DNA of 64,000 bases from positions 1 through 64,000 of the forward strand of contig NZ_JAPDHU010000002.1 of the NCBI RefSeq assembly GCF_031921685.1, given 5' to 3'. The notes beneath the pieces were generated by a model. It was given only the letters and a program-made list of their open reading frames with translations, had not been told where the DNA came from and made no database searches. The DNA is from Terripilifer sp031921685 (GTDB lineage: Bacteria > Pseudomonadota > Alphaproteobacteria > Rhizobiales > Beijerinckiaceae). Shown here one piece after another: positions 17,149 through 26,606 of this stretch (its first letter is position 1; each line of letters begins with the position of its first letter). The translations under genes were made by a program, and so were the position numbers.

Positions 17149-17256
17149 TTAAGGCGGCATTACATCTAGCGACAGGCGAGCGTAAATGACGACTGCTAGA
17201 AACAGAGCTGCCAAGATGGAAATGGTCCAATAGAAGAAAGTCTCATAATTTCCCAT
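17149..17256 (-). CDS. 35-residue single-span membrane peptide
   Basis: The ATG at 17256 opens a 35-residue frame beginning MGNYETFFYWTISIL and ending in a stop at 17149-17151. Residues 7-27 are a continuous hydrophobic helix and the remainder is a short polar tail. AAGAAG lies 9 bases before the ATG. A peptide of the same length and design lies at 51465-51572. It is plausible as a small membrane protein; function is unknown. Confidence 0.45.
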   Translation of the reverse strand: MGNYETFFYWTISILAALFLAVVIYARLSLDVMPP

Positions 17257-17976
17257 TTGTAGTTCTTCTTACCGGGCGTGCGAACAACGCGAAGCCAAAA
17301 AATGGCTTCGGTAGATCTTTTGCGTAGACGGATAGAAATCCAGATAGCAGCTATCTCTGACATCTGATGTTGCAAGGCGGTAGAGTGCCTTTCTCTGGCG
17401 TCGTAGATTCCCTCAGCATCGTGAGGCGGGAATTAGGTGGACGCGAGCAAACTACCTTCCAATTGACTTGGGCAGTGACCTTACTCTCATTTCGCGTAAG
17501 CACAACATGTAAAGTCGACGCTGCGGCAGTTGAACGTCATGACATTGCTCATTGCGCAGCCCTCCCTCGAGGATTTGCAAGAAATTCCCAGTCGACAAGG
17601 TCGACGACCAGCGAGCAACAAAAAGCCAGGCTATCGTCTCGACTTTCTATAGCTTCGCGCAGTTCATAAAGCGCTTGTTCCTTGTCACCGCCAAATCTGA
17701 CGGTTGAAACTGCGGCTTTCGCGGGCCAGCCGTTCGACGTCGTGGCCGGGATTGCGCACATCAGGAATTCAGGGCGCACGCATGCCGTATTTGACTTGCC
17801 CATCGCGCCCATGCGCGGATCATCGCCGGGCACGTCTTTCATCGCTGGTACGACAAGGTGTATCGGTGCACGATTCCCGCCGTTGCGCGTGGAGCCATAA
17901 TTAATTGGCGTCTTACCGACGCGCATCTAGCGCGGCCGCACGATCGCGAATGCGGATTTATCGAGAGGAGTTGACC
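17257..17976. other. Gene-poor stretch
   Basis: No family is recognised here. A minus-strand frame (17549-17926, 125 residues) and a plus-strand frame (17682-17900) overlap each other and neither resembles a known protein. The segment may be a decayed gene. Confidence 0.35.
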
Positions 17977-18252
17977 ATGGTTGGCATCGATCTGCTCTGT
18001 CTGCGCCTAGTTTTGGGAACCGCGATCTCGGCAGGCTTATCGCTGGTCGGTATCGCGGAAGCGCGGCAAGCTGGCGGCTTTCATGGTTGGTCACATTCGA
18101 GTAGTCCGCACTATCAGGACCATCGCGACCCACATTATCAGGATCACCGAAACGATCCGGGCGCTGGACGCCCGCCAAGCCCCGCTCTCCTAGTTATCAA
18201 AACCCCTATATCCCGGGGAATGCTGCAACGCCTCCGCGTGGCCCCACAGTAA
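17977..18252 (+). CDS. Small exported His-rich protein
   Basis: This protein has 91 residues from the ATG at 17977, which is preceded by GAGAGGAG. A signal peptide is visible (about 9-29, ending GIAEA). The mature N-terminus has a short duplicated His-rich element (SPHYQDHRD and DPHYQDHRN). The C-terminus is Pro-rich and may be out of its original frame. Function is unknown. Confidence 0.5.
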   Translation: MVGIDLLCLRLVLGTAISAGLSLVGIAEARQAGGFHGWSHSSSPHYQDHRDPHYQDHRNDPGAGRPPSPALLVIKTPISRGMLQRLRVAPQ

Positions 18253-18291
18253 ATTCATCCGGTCAACAATCTGGTCGCCGGATGCGCTGAC

Positions 18292-18895
18292 TTGTGCGGG
18301 CGTTTTTCTCAATCGTACACCTGGGAAGCGGCGCAAGCGTTTAGTCTGGGCCTGACGGATAGGCGCTCGGCAGCGATCGTTAGCCTGCCGCGCTATAACA
18401 TCGCGCCAAATACAGATGTCCAGATCATCCGTCCCAGCCCGGCCGGCGGGCGCGAGCTGATACTCGCGCGCTGGGGGCTCATTCCAAGAGAGTGGCAGAG
18501 GCGGTTCAGCTCTAACTCGTCTCAAAGCTTGCTGAAGAAAATAGCATCGTCGCGCTTCAATCCTCCACTCGAAGATGTGGAGACGAGGCCGGCTTTCAGA
18601 GATGCTTTCAAGAAGCAGAGATGCATTATCCCGGCTAGTGGTTTCTATGCCTGGACCGGACCGAAGTCTGATAGGACCCCACATTATTGCACCGCAGAGG
18701 ATGGTCATATCCTCGCTTTCGCTGGCTTATGGGATCGCTAGAAAAAGCGAATGGCGCCGAAGTCATTTCCTGCAGGATCATTGTCCGCGAGGCCGACGAG
18801 TAGACTGTGAATATGATGATCGCATGGCGGCGATGCTTCACCAAGAAGATTTCGACGCTTGGTTGAGTGGCGACGATGGGAAGGAGTTTTGCTGA
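18292..18895 (+). pseudogene. SRAP (YedK/HMCES-type) pseudogene
   Basis: The first 149 residues are a clear SOS-response-associated peptidase domain: catalytic Cys2 in MCGRF, LPRYNIAPNTDVQIIRP, ARWGLIPREW, NPPLEDVETRPAFRDAF and CIIPASGFYAW. The start codon is TTG. After AFAGLWDR the frame meets TAG where the family usually has Trp. Homology then continues in another frame (NGAEVISCRIIVREADE), meets a second TAG, and resumes in a third frame (DRMAAMLHQEDFDAWLSGD) to 18895. Family knowledge: the intact protein crosslinks abasic sites in single-stranded DNA through Cys2. At least two frameshifts and two nonsense changes mean this copy is dead. Confidence 0.88.
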
Positions 18896-19500
18896 AGCCG
18901 CCGCGCGTCATACAAGAATGAATTATTCCGAAGCGCGTTAACGAGGCGACGATGATCCGGATACCATCAAGCCGGTGTCGCGAAGCCCGTGGTTTGGCGC
19001 AGTCGCCGCAGTTGCACCGATTGATGCTATTCGGTGCGAAACTTTATGCGTAGCTCGCTAGCGCGCCGCTTTACCCTTCGATCGGGTATGGGCTCTGGCT
19101 GGCCAACAAACTGGCGGATCATTCTCCGGGCAGCGGCCCTGGCCACTTGCTGCGCCGACGCGTTCGCTAGTTGGAAAGACGTCACCTGATTCTGATTCCG
19201 ACGAAAGTTCAACAAATTGAGCGAGCCGCCATTTCGTGGTGCGACATGGGGCTTGGCCGAGCTGCAAGCTGGGGCTGAGACACACACGGCTGATCAGAAG
19301 CTAACCCGCGCTGGCAGCTTCCAGCAATCTAACGGCAACGGGAATGGACGGCGCGTCGCCATGAGCACTCGAAGCACTTGCGCGATCTTCGTCATGCCGC
19401 AGCGTGCATAACTTGCTGTAGAAGCTACCCCCAATTTCGGGGGGTTCCTCTGCTCTGCTTCCATTTTATAAAAAAATGTCCATAACAACTGTGAGGTTAT
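18896..19500. other. Gene-poor stretch
   Basis: I see no recognised gene. Minus-strand frames around 19027-19287 are Arg/Ala-rich with no family match. A short C5/G6 hairpin (about 19423-19443) lies upstream of the small exported peptide gene. Confidence 0.35.
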
Positions 19501-19656
19501 ATGAAGTACGCTCTTGCCTTTGCAACTACCATGGCGTTGCTTTTCGCGGTCCCAGCCGGTGCCATGGCGCAGTCGTGGAACCAGAAGGCCTACAACAACT
19601 CTCAGGCTGCGCAGAAATCGCAGCAGCATTACAACCAGCAGACGGGCCGTCGCTAA
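19501..19656 (+). CDS. 51-residue exported Gln/Asn-rich peptide
   Basis: The ATG at 19501 follows GTGAGG. Residues 1-23 form a clean signal peptide (hydrophobic ALAFATTMALLFAVPAGA, then MAQ), leaving a mature peptide of about 28 residues rich in Gln, Asn, Ser and Ala (SWNQKAYNNSQAAQKS). A strong terminator follows 48 bp after the stop. Signal peptide, ribosome binding site and terminator together make this a convincing small gene. Function is unknown. Confidence 0.7.
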   Translation: MKYALAFATTMALLFAVPAGAMAQSWNQKAYNNSQAAQKSQQHYNQQTGRR

Positions 19657-19703
19657 GCTCAATCGAGCGGCTATGTACCATTAGAAATAGAACGATCATT
19701 TTG

Positions 19704-19738
19704 CCCCGTCTCCGGCTCGCCGGGGGCGGGGATTTTTC
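19704..19738 (+). terminator. Rho-independent terminator
   Basis: CCCCGTCTCCGG (19704-19715) pairs with CCGGGGGCGGGG (19720-19731), two of the pairs being G-U, around a CTCG loop. ATTTTTC follows. It ends the small exported peptide gene. Confidence 0.9.
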
Positions 19739-19838
19739 ATTTCATGGTCTGAGCGTTTGATCAGATCAACAATCAGAGCAAGCGTCATCGTGAGCCAAGG
19801 CACGGCCGCGATCACCAGTAAGAGACGGGCGACGCGCG

Positions 19839-19985
19839 CTAAAGAAACAGTCGTGGTGAAATGAGCCTAGGCGGGGCCACCTTCAGGGAAACCTGACCTT
19901 CACGCTTTTTGTGCTCGCGAGAAATAGCTATCTCTACGTCCTGGTAAAAATACATTGGTAAATCTACTAGCGCGCCCGACTTCAT
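19839..19985 (-). CDS. Small hypothetical protein
   Basis: A 48-residue frame runs from the ATG at 19985 (MKSGALVDLPMYFYQDVEI...). A diverged copy of its C-terminal region exists at about 2371-2424, where SREHKKREG is preserved with third-position changes, suggesting that this frame was under protein-level selection at some time. It abuts the ABC-exporter remnant without overlapping it. Family and function are unknown. Confidence 0.35.
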   Translation of the reverse strand: MKSGALVDLPMYFYQDVEIAISREHKKREGQVSLKVAPPRLISPRLFL

Positions 19986-20024
19986 GAAAGCGACATCCTG
20001 TTTGGCGCACACCCTGCCGCCGAC

Positions 20025-20420
20025 ATGCCGCTCGGCGAATCGCACCAACGTATCGTCGTGCTTCCACGCGAAATCGATGTATTTAACGCCAGCATCGCCA
20101 GAATAGTGTTCTCGCGGGCCAACGCCAGTCCGACGGAGGTCGTCCCAGCGGCAGCGCTGGCAGGTCTGGCCGACCACATCGCGGATCTGCCGGATGGCTT
20201 CGAGAGATTGTTCGGGCAACGCGGCGTCGAGCTGTCGGCTGAACAGAAGCAGCGCCTTAGTATAGTGCTGGCAACGCCTTTTTCAACCTCGCAGCGCGTA
20301 TTCGATGCGCTTTTGAGTCTTCATGTTGGCGCCGCTATCCTCGCTATCACCCATAGCGACATCGTAACCGCTCGTATGAACAGCATTCTGCGGCTTGCTG
20401 GCGCGACGGAGCGCGCGTAA
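20025..20420 (+). pseudogene. ABC exporter ATPase remnant
   Basis: The 131-residue frame aligns by eye with the second half of an exporter nucleotide-binding domain. RIVVLPREIDVFNASIARIV matches the Q-loop region (normally VPQ-x-x-x-LFN-x-T/S-I). SPTEVVPAAALAGLADHI and LPDGFERLFGQRGVELS follow, then the signature region degenerates to LSAEQKQRLSIVLA (LSGGQ is usual). The Walker B segment (LDEATSALD) is missing, but the H-loop region survives as AILAITHSDIVTARMNSILRL. Walker A and the membrane domain are absent. With a damaged signature and no Walker B it cannot be an active ATPase. Confidence 0.75.
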
Positions 20421-20606
20421 AGCCGGGTTCGTGCCTAGATCTGTGTATCGTCCTGAGCGAGCACTAACATTGGCACGTGCAAACCCAGGCACCACGCGAT
20501 CACAGCAAATATCCACTCGACAAGGTCAGAAATCGTTACAATATTGCGTTCGGCTGAAGGGGGATTGTCACTCGGCGATGGGCTCCTGAGTGACGACTAA
20601 CGCGCA

Positions 20607-22794
20607 ATGATGAGTTTCTGGGTTCCAAGCCGCATATTACAAGCGGCCATTGTCATTTGTCTGGCGGCAACTTTTGTCGTGCTGATGATCGTCCTGCGTG
20701 AGCCATGGATAGGGTTGACGCTGTCGGACGATTCTGCCGGCGATACCGTTCAGATCAACGAAGTTTATTCCACGGGACCGGTAGGCAAGAAGGCGAAGCC
20801 GGGGGACCGTCTCGTGGCCATCGCATCGGCAGCCTCAACTGATGCCTCGATCGCGCTTCGCGCGGGCGACATCATCGAAGAGCCCGACGTGATCGACAGT
20901 TATGGTGCGGTCCGGGCGTTCTTCGCCAAACAAACGCAACTGGCGGACCTCCTTAAATCCGGTGCGGTGGTGCTGTATCTTGCTCGCGAGGCCGCCGAAC
21001 CTGCGGTTGTCACGCTCGTTCCGATGCCACGTCCGGTGACGAGCCTACCGTCGGCCTTTTGGGTACAACTGACGACCGGACTTGGTTCCTTGTTAATCGG
21101 CGCCTGGGTGGTGGCGATGCGCCCCCAAGACGTTCCTACGCGATTTTTTGCCCTGTCGGGCGCCATGATCATGCTATCGGCGTTTCCGGCCGCGATTTAT
21201 TCATCGCGGGAACTGGCTATCGACGGCTAGCTATTTCGCGTTCTCAGCGCTCTCAATCATATCGGAGCGGTCGGCTTTGGCGCCTCAATGATCTGCCTAT
21301 TTCTGATCTATCCGCGACGGCTCGCGCCTTACTGGGTGTTGTGGCTGGTTTGCGGCATCGTGGCGACATGGAGTTTCCTGAATCTAATTCATGCTTTGCC
21401 GAGCCCACAGATGGGTGCCCAACTGCCAACAGCGCTTGAAATGCTTGCCATTATTGCGCTCGCTATCGCGCAGCGTTTCGCTGTGCGGCAAGATGCTCGA
21501 GCGCGCACCGTGTTGCGTTGGCTAGGTCTATCCGTCGTTATCGGTTCACTACCCTTTATTCTTCTGATCATCAGCCCGGTTCTCTTCGACGTCGCACCTG
21601 CTCTACAGCAAGGTCATGCCTTTGGTTTCTTCTTACTGATTTATGCAGGACTGGCGCTTGGCGTGTCACGCTATCGGCTATTCGATCTCGACGAATGGGC
21701 CTTCCGCATTTTATTTTACGCAGGCGGACTTATCTTGCTCGTGGCGGCGGACGCACTGCTGATTGTTCTGCTTCAACTGCAAGCCGCAACTTCGCTCGGT
21801 CTTTCTCTGTTGTTTGTCGGCTTTGCCTATCTACCGTTGCGGATGTGGCTCTGGGAGCGCCTGGTTGAGCGTCGCAATGTAGAGCGGCACGAATTGTTCG
21901 AAGCCGTGGTCGATATTTCCTTCAATCCAGAGCCGGATGAACGATCGCGGTTGTGGCGATCGCTCCTGGCACGATTGTTCGAGCCTGTTGAGTTGGCAGT
22001 CGCCGAAGAGACACGAGTCGGCACGGAAATTCTGCGCGATGGCCTCGACCTCGCATTACCGCCGGTCGCCGACACACCAGCGCTCCTGTTGCGTTACGGT
22101 TGGGGTGGGCGGCGACTGTTCGGTTCTCGCGACGGCAAGCTCGCCGACCAGCTCATACGCATGATGCGCTACTCAGAAGCGAGCCGCAACGGATATGAGC
22201 GAGGACGTATGGAAGAGCGCCTGCGCATCGCCCGCGATCTGCATGACGACGTCGGCGCCCGCCTCCTCTCGGGGCTGCACAAGCGCAAAGTCGAAGACGT
22301 ACAGCGTGTCTTGCGCGATGCCCTGGCCGACATTCGTTCCATCGTCGGCGGGTTATCAGCCGAATGCCTGCCGCTGTCGCAAATCGTGGCGGCGCTTCGT
22401 CACGAGACCGGGGACCGGCTCGATATGGCCGATATCGTCCTGGCATTTCGAAAACGAAAGAGAAACGGAGACTTTGCTCGACTATCCTGTCTATCGCAGC
22501 CTCATTTCCCTCCACCGCGAAATGATCACGAACATTATCCGCCATGCACAGGCGGACACAGCTCAGGTTCATCTATCGCTTTCGGAAAGGGCTTTAACCA
22601 TGCGTGTCAGCGACGATGGGATCGGTATAACCTCGCTTGACGAGGAGGCCGATACGGGCAACGGACTTGCCGGCATGCGCAGGCGTATTGCCGAGTTGGG
22701 CGGGACGATTCATTTTGAGCCGACCAACCGAGGTACAAGCATCGCTGTTCTGCTGCCGCTACGGGCTCCCGCGCGCGCGGGACAGCGAGGCTGA
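20607..22794 (+). pseudogene. NarL-type sensor histidine kinase, broken by a stop and a frameshift
   Basis: A long membrane sensor kinase of about 730 residues is readable in pieces. The N-terminal part (20607-21227) has a membrane segment, an extracytoplasmic PDZ-like region and another hydrophobic segment. It ends at an in-frame TAG (21228-21230), and the same frame continues without interruption through multiple membrane spans to a HisKA_3 box (ARDLHDDVGARLLSGLH). Near 22446 one extra base shifts the frame, and the HATPase domain continues there (LHREMITNIIRHAQ, VSDDGIGI, NGLAGMRRRIAELGG) to 22794. The neighbouring LuxR-type regulator appears intact. Sequencing error could explain one lesion but hardly both. 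Confidence 0.85.
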
Positions 22795-22918
22795 GACGGT
22801 GGGAATATTTCCTCGATCACGGGGTGGCGACCCAACCCACAGCGGCCTATCGTGTAAAGCTCGTGTTCTTACTTCCTCAACCCATGACCATTCACTTTCG
22901 CATCCTCCGGCTGATCGA

Positions 22919-23572
22919 ATGGGCCTTGTCGTCGAAGACAGGCCCGATACCCGGCGCTGGCTTGTAGGTACGCTGAAAGCCGCATTCCGTGGAATTGTGG
23001 TGCGCGAGGCTCCCTCGCTTTCGGTAGCTCGCTCTCACCTGCGCGGCCAAATGAAACGCCTTACGGAGGGGGGACCCCTTGATATTGCGCTCATCGACCT
23101 TGGTCTGCCGGACGGATCGGGAATCGATCTGGTTCGAGAAATTTCTATCCATCATCCTGGACTAAGCCCGATCGTAACTACGATCTACGACGATGATCAG
23201 CATCTATTCGAAGCCATCGCTGCCGGCGCTCAAGGCTACCTTTTGAAGGACCAACACGAAGACACTATGTTGCGCTACCTGCACCGCATCGATTCCGGCG
23301 AGCCACCATTGTCGCCCTCGGTAGCGCGACGAATCATGTCTCATTTCGCGCGCACGTCACTAGGCCCAATCGCAGAGCAAGAGGCGCTAACACCGCGGGA
23401 GCAAGAAGTACTAGCCCTGATCGGAAAAGGTTTACGCATACCGGAGGTAGCCCGAACACTCGGACTAACGCCACATACAGTGGCAAGCTACGTCAAGAAC
23501 GTCTATCGTAAGCTCAACATTTCATCGCGGGCAGAAGCCGCCATCGAAGCAGTTCGTCGCGGGATTATATGA
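22919..23572 (+). CDS. NarL/LuxR-family response regulator
   Basis: This protein has 217 residues from the ATG at 22919. The receiver domain has the acidic pair (VVEDRP), the phospho-acceptor Asp in ALIDLGLPDGSG and the conserved Lys in YLLKDQ. The C-terminal LuxR-type HTH is intact: LTPREQEVLALIGKG, then VARTLGLTPHTVASYVKNV and RAEAAIEAVRRGII. It follows a broken NarL-type kinase that was probably its partner. Without that kinase it may be an orphan. No strong ribosome binding site precedes the start, so the exact N-terminus is uncertain. Confidence 0.85.
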   Translation: MGLVVEDRPDTRRWLVGTLKAAFRGIVVREAPSLSVARSHLRGQMKRLTEGGPLDIALIDLGLPDGSGIDLVREISIHHPGLSPIVTTIYDDDQHLFEAIAAGAQGYLLKDQHEDTMLRYLHRIDSGEPPLSPSVARRIMSHFARTSLGPIAEQEALTPREQEVLALIGKGLRIPEVARTLGLTPHTVASYVKNVYRKLNISSRAEAAIEAVRRGII

Positions 23573-23708
23573 GCTGCTCGTCGACCGCTCAGGCATCTCA
23601 AATGCCGAGGAAATGCCAGACACCCGTCATATAGCATTGCGCGGTGAACATGCTACGTTGGCGAAACTCTTCGACGAAATCGGACTAGCGATTGCCTCTT
23701 GCCATTGA

Positions 23709-24110
<402 letters not shown>

Positions 24111-24247
24111 CCTTTGATATGATCGGAGTATTTTCTCTTGAATAACCGTTGTGGATGGGCCGAGTGGTATAGGACTAATTGTTTCTCACGGAGGCGCTTT
24201 GATTGGGAGCGGAAGCGTAGATTTCGTGCCTCGTTGCTTCGAGGTGG

Positions 24248-25518
24248 CTACGAGGGAGTGTCAGTTCCCCCCTGTGCACGATGTCCCGAAAGAGCGAACT
24301 GCAGTTCGTTGCCAATCGTTTCCGTTCCGCGTCTAAGCGGATCAACATCGAGATGAGCGTAGCGCGCGGTTGTAACGGTGGATTTATGGCCAAGGAGCTT
24401 CCCAACAATCGGTAAACCGAGGTTAGATCCCGCGCCGAAGGATGCGAATGTGTGGCGCAGATCATGAATCCTGACGCCGTCCAGTTCCGCGTATCATAAG
24501 ATCGTGGCCCAAGGCTTCTTGAGGTCGGTCCGCTTGGCACCGTCGATATCACCGGGGACAACGAAACGACTATCACGTGGTGCGTTGCGAAGGAGATCGA
24601 GAGCCGCTGAGTTCAAGACAATCGTCTTGCGGCCGGTCTTGCTGTCAGGCAGCAGCAAGAGGCCGCAGCCCAGATCAACATGGGACCACTCCAAAGTCAG
24701 GATCTCATTCTTGCGGGCGCCTGTAAAGATCAGAAGGCGAATTGCCAGTATGGCAGGGGCAGGCAGGAGCGTCCGTTGGTTCTCAGGCTTTGCGCGATGC
24801 TTGCTCGGCGTGCCTACGGGCGGCTTCCACGGGATACCAGTGGTTTCAGCTAAACGGAGTGCCTCGCCGATCCTTCCAAGTTCTTCGGTATTGAGAAATC
24901 GTTCGCGTGCCTGTTCACGATATTTTTCGATATCGCGGCCTGGATTGCAAAGTCGAGGGATGAGCCCACGCTTGCCGGCAAATGTGTACATGCTTTTCAG
25001 GACCATAAGGACCCGGTTGGCTTGGTGAGGTGTGCCGCGCATCTTGAGATGGAGTTCGGATATTTTTTGCGGCGTGACGTGTTCGGCGCTTAGCGATCCG
25101 AGTGCCGGGACGACGTGCTTTTCGAGCAGCGATCGATAGCCACGGTACGTACCCGGCTTTCTCTTTGCCTCCACGTGTTGGGTCAGAAAAAGATCAACCA
25201 AAGCGCGGACAGTTGCTACAGCTTTCTGCTTCTCGCGCTCGATGACTGGATCTTCACCTAGAGCCGCCTGGCTAAGGAGGGCTCGGGCTTTGTTGCGAGC
25301 CTCTTCGGTTGTTACGACGCCATGTCGGCCGATCACCACGAACCGCCTGGCGGAAGCCGCGCCTGGTGCTTTGCTTCGATATCGAACGAAATAGGTCTTC
25401 GTGCCGCTATTTGCGATCCGCACGCCCCGCGTAATTCGTTATCCCAGAGAAGAGATCGGCGGCCGGTCGTCGAGGCCGTTTCGACGATACGTTTCGTAAG
25501 CTTAACAGTTGAGCGCAT
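24248..25518 (-). pseudogene. Tyrosine recombinase (phage/island integrase) pseudogene
   Basis: Family landmarks of an integrase of about 420 residues remain. The N-terminal arm-binding domain reads VKLTKRIVETAS, then LLWDNELRG. The catalytic domain has box I Arg in FTGARKNEILTLEW, HDLRHTFASFG, GKLLGHKSTVTTARYAHLD with the nucleophile Tyr, and a C-terminal tail. Two lesions are seen. About four bases are missing between DNELRG and VRIANSGTK (around 25420-25435), shifting the frame. A TGA interrupts KKPWATIL before YAELDGVRIHDLRH, probably CGA to TGA. Its 5' end faces a tRNA 3' half at 25678-25721, the typical arrangement of an integrated element. Confidence 0.88.
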
Positions 25519-25677
25519 TTCCCTGTTCCGTACCTCCGTGGTGACCAAATGGTGACCAACTGGGAGAGAGTTTAACGGGAAGCGAGGGACGGCGCCAGGG
25601 AGAAAAAATATTAAAATCAAATACTTAATGAAATTGGGAGATGTTGGGAGAAACCCAAGGAATGGCCGAATTGATTC

Positions 25678-25721
25678 CTTTAATCAGGAGGTCCTGGGTT
25701 CGAGTCCCAGCGCGCTCACCA
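25678..25721 (+). other. tRNA 3'-half, candidate attachment site
   Basis: The bases read as the 3' half of a Lys-type tRNA from the anticodon loop to CCA: CTTTAATCAGG, a 5-bp T-stem (CTGGG/CCCAG) around TTCGAGT, then GCGCGCTCACCA. No matching 5' acceptor arm (GAGCGCG) is found upstream, so this is not a complete tRNA gene. It lies 160 bp from the 5' end of the integrase pseudogene, as expected of an att core. Confidence 0.8.
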
Positions 25722-25732
25722 CCTCCGTGGTG
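25717..25732 (+). terminator. Hairpin after the tRNA 3' half
   Basis: CACCAC pairs with GTGGTG around TCC... and is followed by CTAGTTTC. The same arrangement, with different stem bases, follows the second tRNA-like end at 29342. Confidence 0.5.
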
Positions 25733-25808
25733 CTAGTTTCATTATAGAAATCGACTAGATGCTTCGGGCGCATGGAGGCCGGATCGCGCTGCGGATTCCC
25801 GCCGTTCG

Positions 25809-26606
25809 TCACCTCGTCCAATTCACGCTTGCCGCAAGAAAGGCCGTGCGCAACGCAGCGGCATTCTTGGGCTCGAACAGCGTCTCGTGATTGCCCGGAA
25901 TATCGATGATGCGAAGGTCGGGGCAGCGTCTACGCCAAAGGCTGTCGGCCGACGTTGTCACGCGCGTGCGCAACAGAACGGTCGGTGCTCGCAGAACGGC
26001 GGGGTGATCATCGAGGCTTCCCATCCACGTGGCCGCCATGCGGATTCGCAGCCGCATGCTCAACTCTTCCGCAAAGGTCGGATCGATCATGCCAATCCGA
26101 TGAAGCGGCGCGGCGTGACCGCGCGCCAGCGCGGGCAATCCATCTCCGGCAAGGCGAAACAAACCGCGCCAGGCGAGATGCCGGGCGTGGAGTGCAAGTG
26201 CGCCGGGACGTCCGCGCCGCAGGAGGTCTAGCGCGTGGGAGGTCAGCCGCGCCTTCCACTGTGCTGATCGCGCTGCCGTGATGGTTCCGGCGTCGATGAT
26301 GCACAAGCCCGCGACACCGTGGCCTAGGCTTTCGAGACGGAGAGCGGTCGCATGGGCGAAATGGCCGCCGATCGAAACACCGACGAGTACGACCGGCATC
26401 TGAGGAGCACGGCGCAGGATCTCCGCCGTGAGAGTTTCGACCAGTGCTTCTCCGGAGAGTCCGGCGTCGACATGGTTCTGCCAAGGTGGATAACGAAGCG
26501 CGACGACACGATCCCGGTCCGCCGCGTCGGCAGAGAACAATGCACCATCTGGCGCATGGCCGCTCGCGCCCGGCAGGACGATGATCGGCGGGCGCACGGC
26601 GTTCAT
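25809..26606 (-). CDS. Thioesterase-like alpha/beta hydrolase
   Basis: This 265-residue alpha/beta hydrolase opens PPIIVLPGASGHAPDG and has the nucleophile elbow GVSIGGHFA (G-x-S-x-G), a late acid loop and a catalytic His in IPGNHETLFEP. Length and layout (PPWQNHVDAGLSGEALVETL) resemble type II or NRPS-type thioesterase domains. Its start overlaps the stop of the FAD oxidoreductase gene by 4 bp. With the ATP-grasp ligase it completes a three-gene operon that could make and release a small acyl or amide product. The product is unknown. Confidence 0.8.
   Translation of the reverse strand: MNAVRPPIIVLPGASGHAPDGALFSADAADRDRVVALRYPPWQNHVDAGLSGEALVETLTAEILRRAPQMPVVLVGVSIGGHFAHATALRLESLGHGVAGLCIIDAGTITAARSAQWKARLTSHALDLLRRGRPGALALHARHLAWRGLFRLAGDGLPALARGHAAPLHRIGMIDPTFAEELSMRLRIRMAATWMGSLDDHPAVLRAPTVLLRTRVTTSADSLWRRRCPDLRIIDIPGNHETLFEPKNAAALRTAFLAASVNWTR

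Noticed and set aside
17549..17926. 125-residue minus-strand protein
   Set aside because: It overlaps an equally open plus-strand frame, and neither shows a recognised motif.
19986..20219. Minus-strand protein extending over the ABC-exporter remnant
   Set aside because: The plus strand shows clear exporter ATPase motifs, so the minus extension to a TTG at 20219 is a shadow; only the part below 19985 is kept, at low confidence.
25678..25721. Complete tRNA-Lys gene
   Set aside because: Only the anticodon-loop-to-CCA half is present; no matching 5' acceptor or D-arm lies upstream, so it is treated as an attachment-site remnant.
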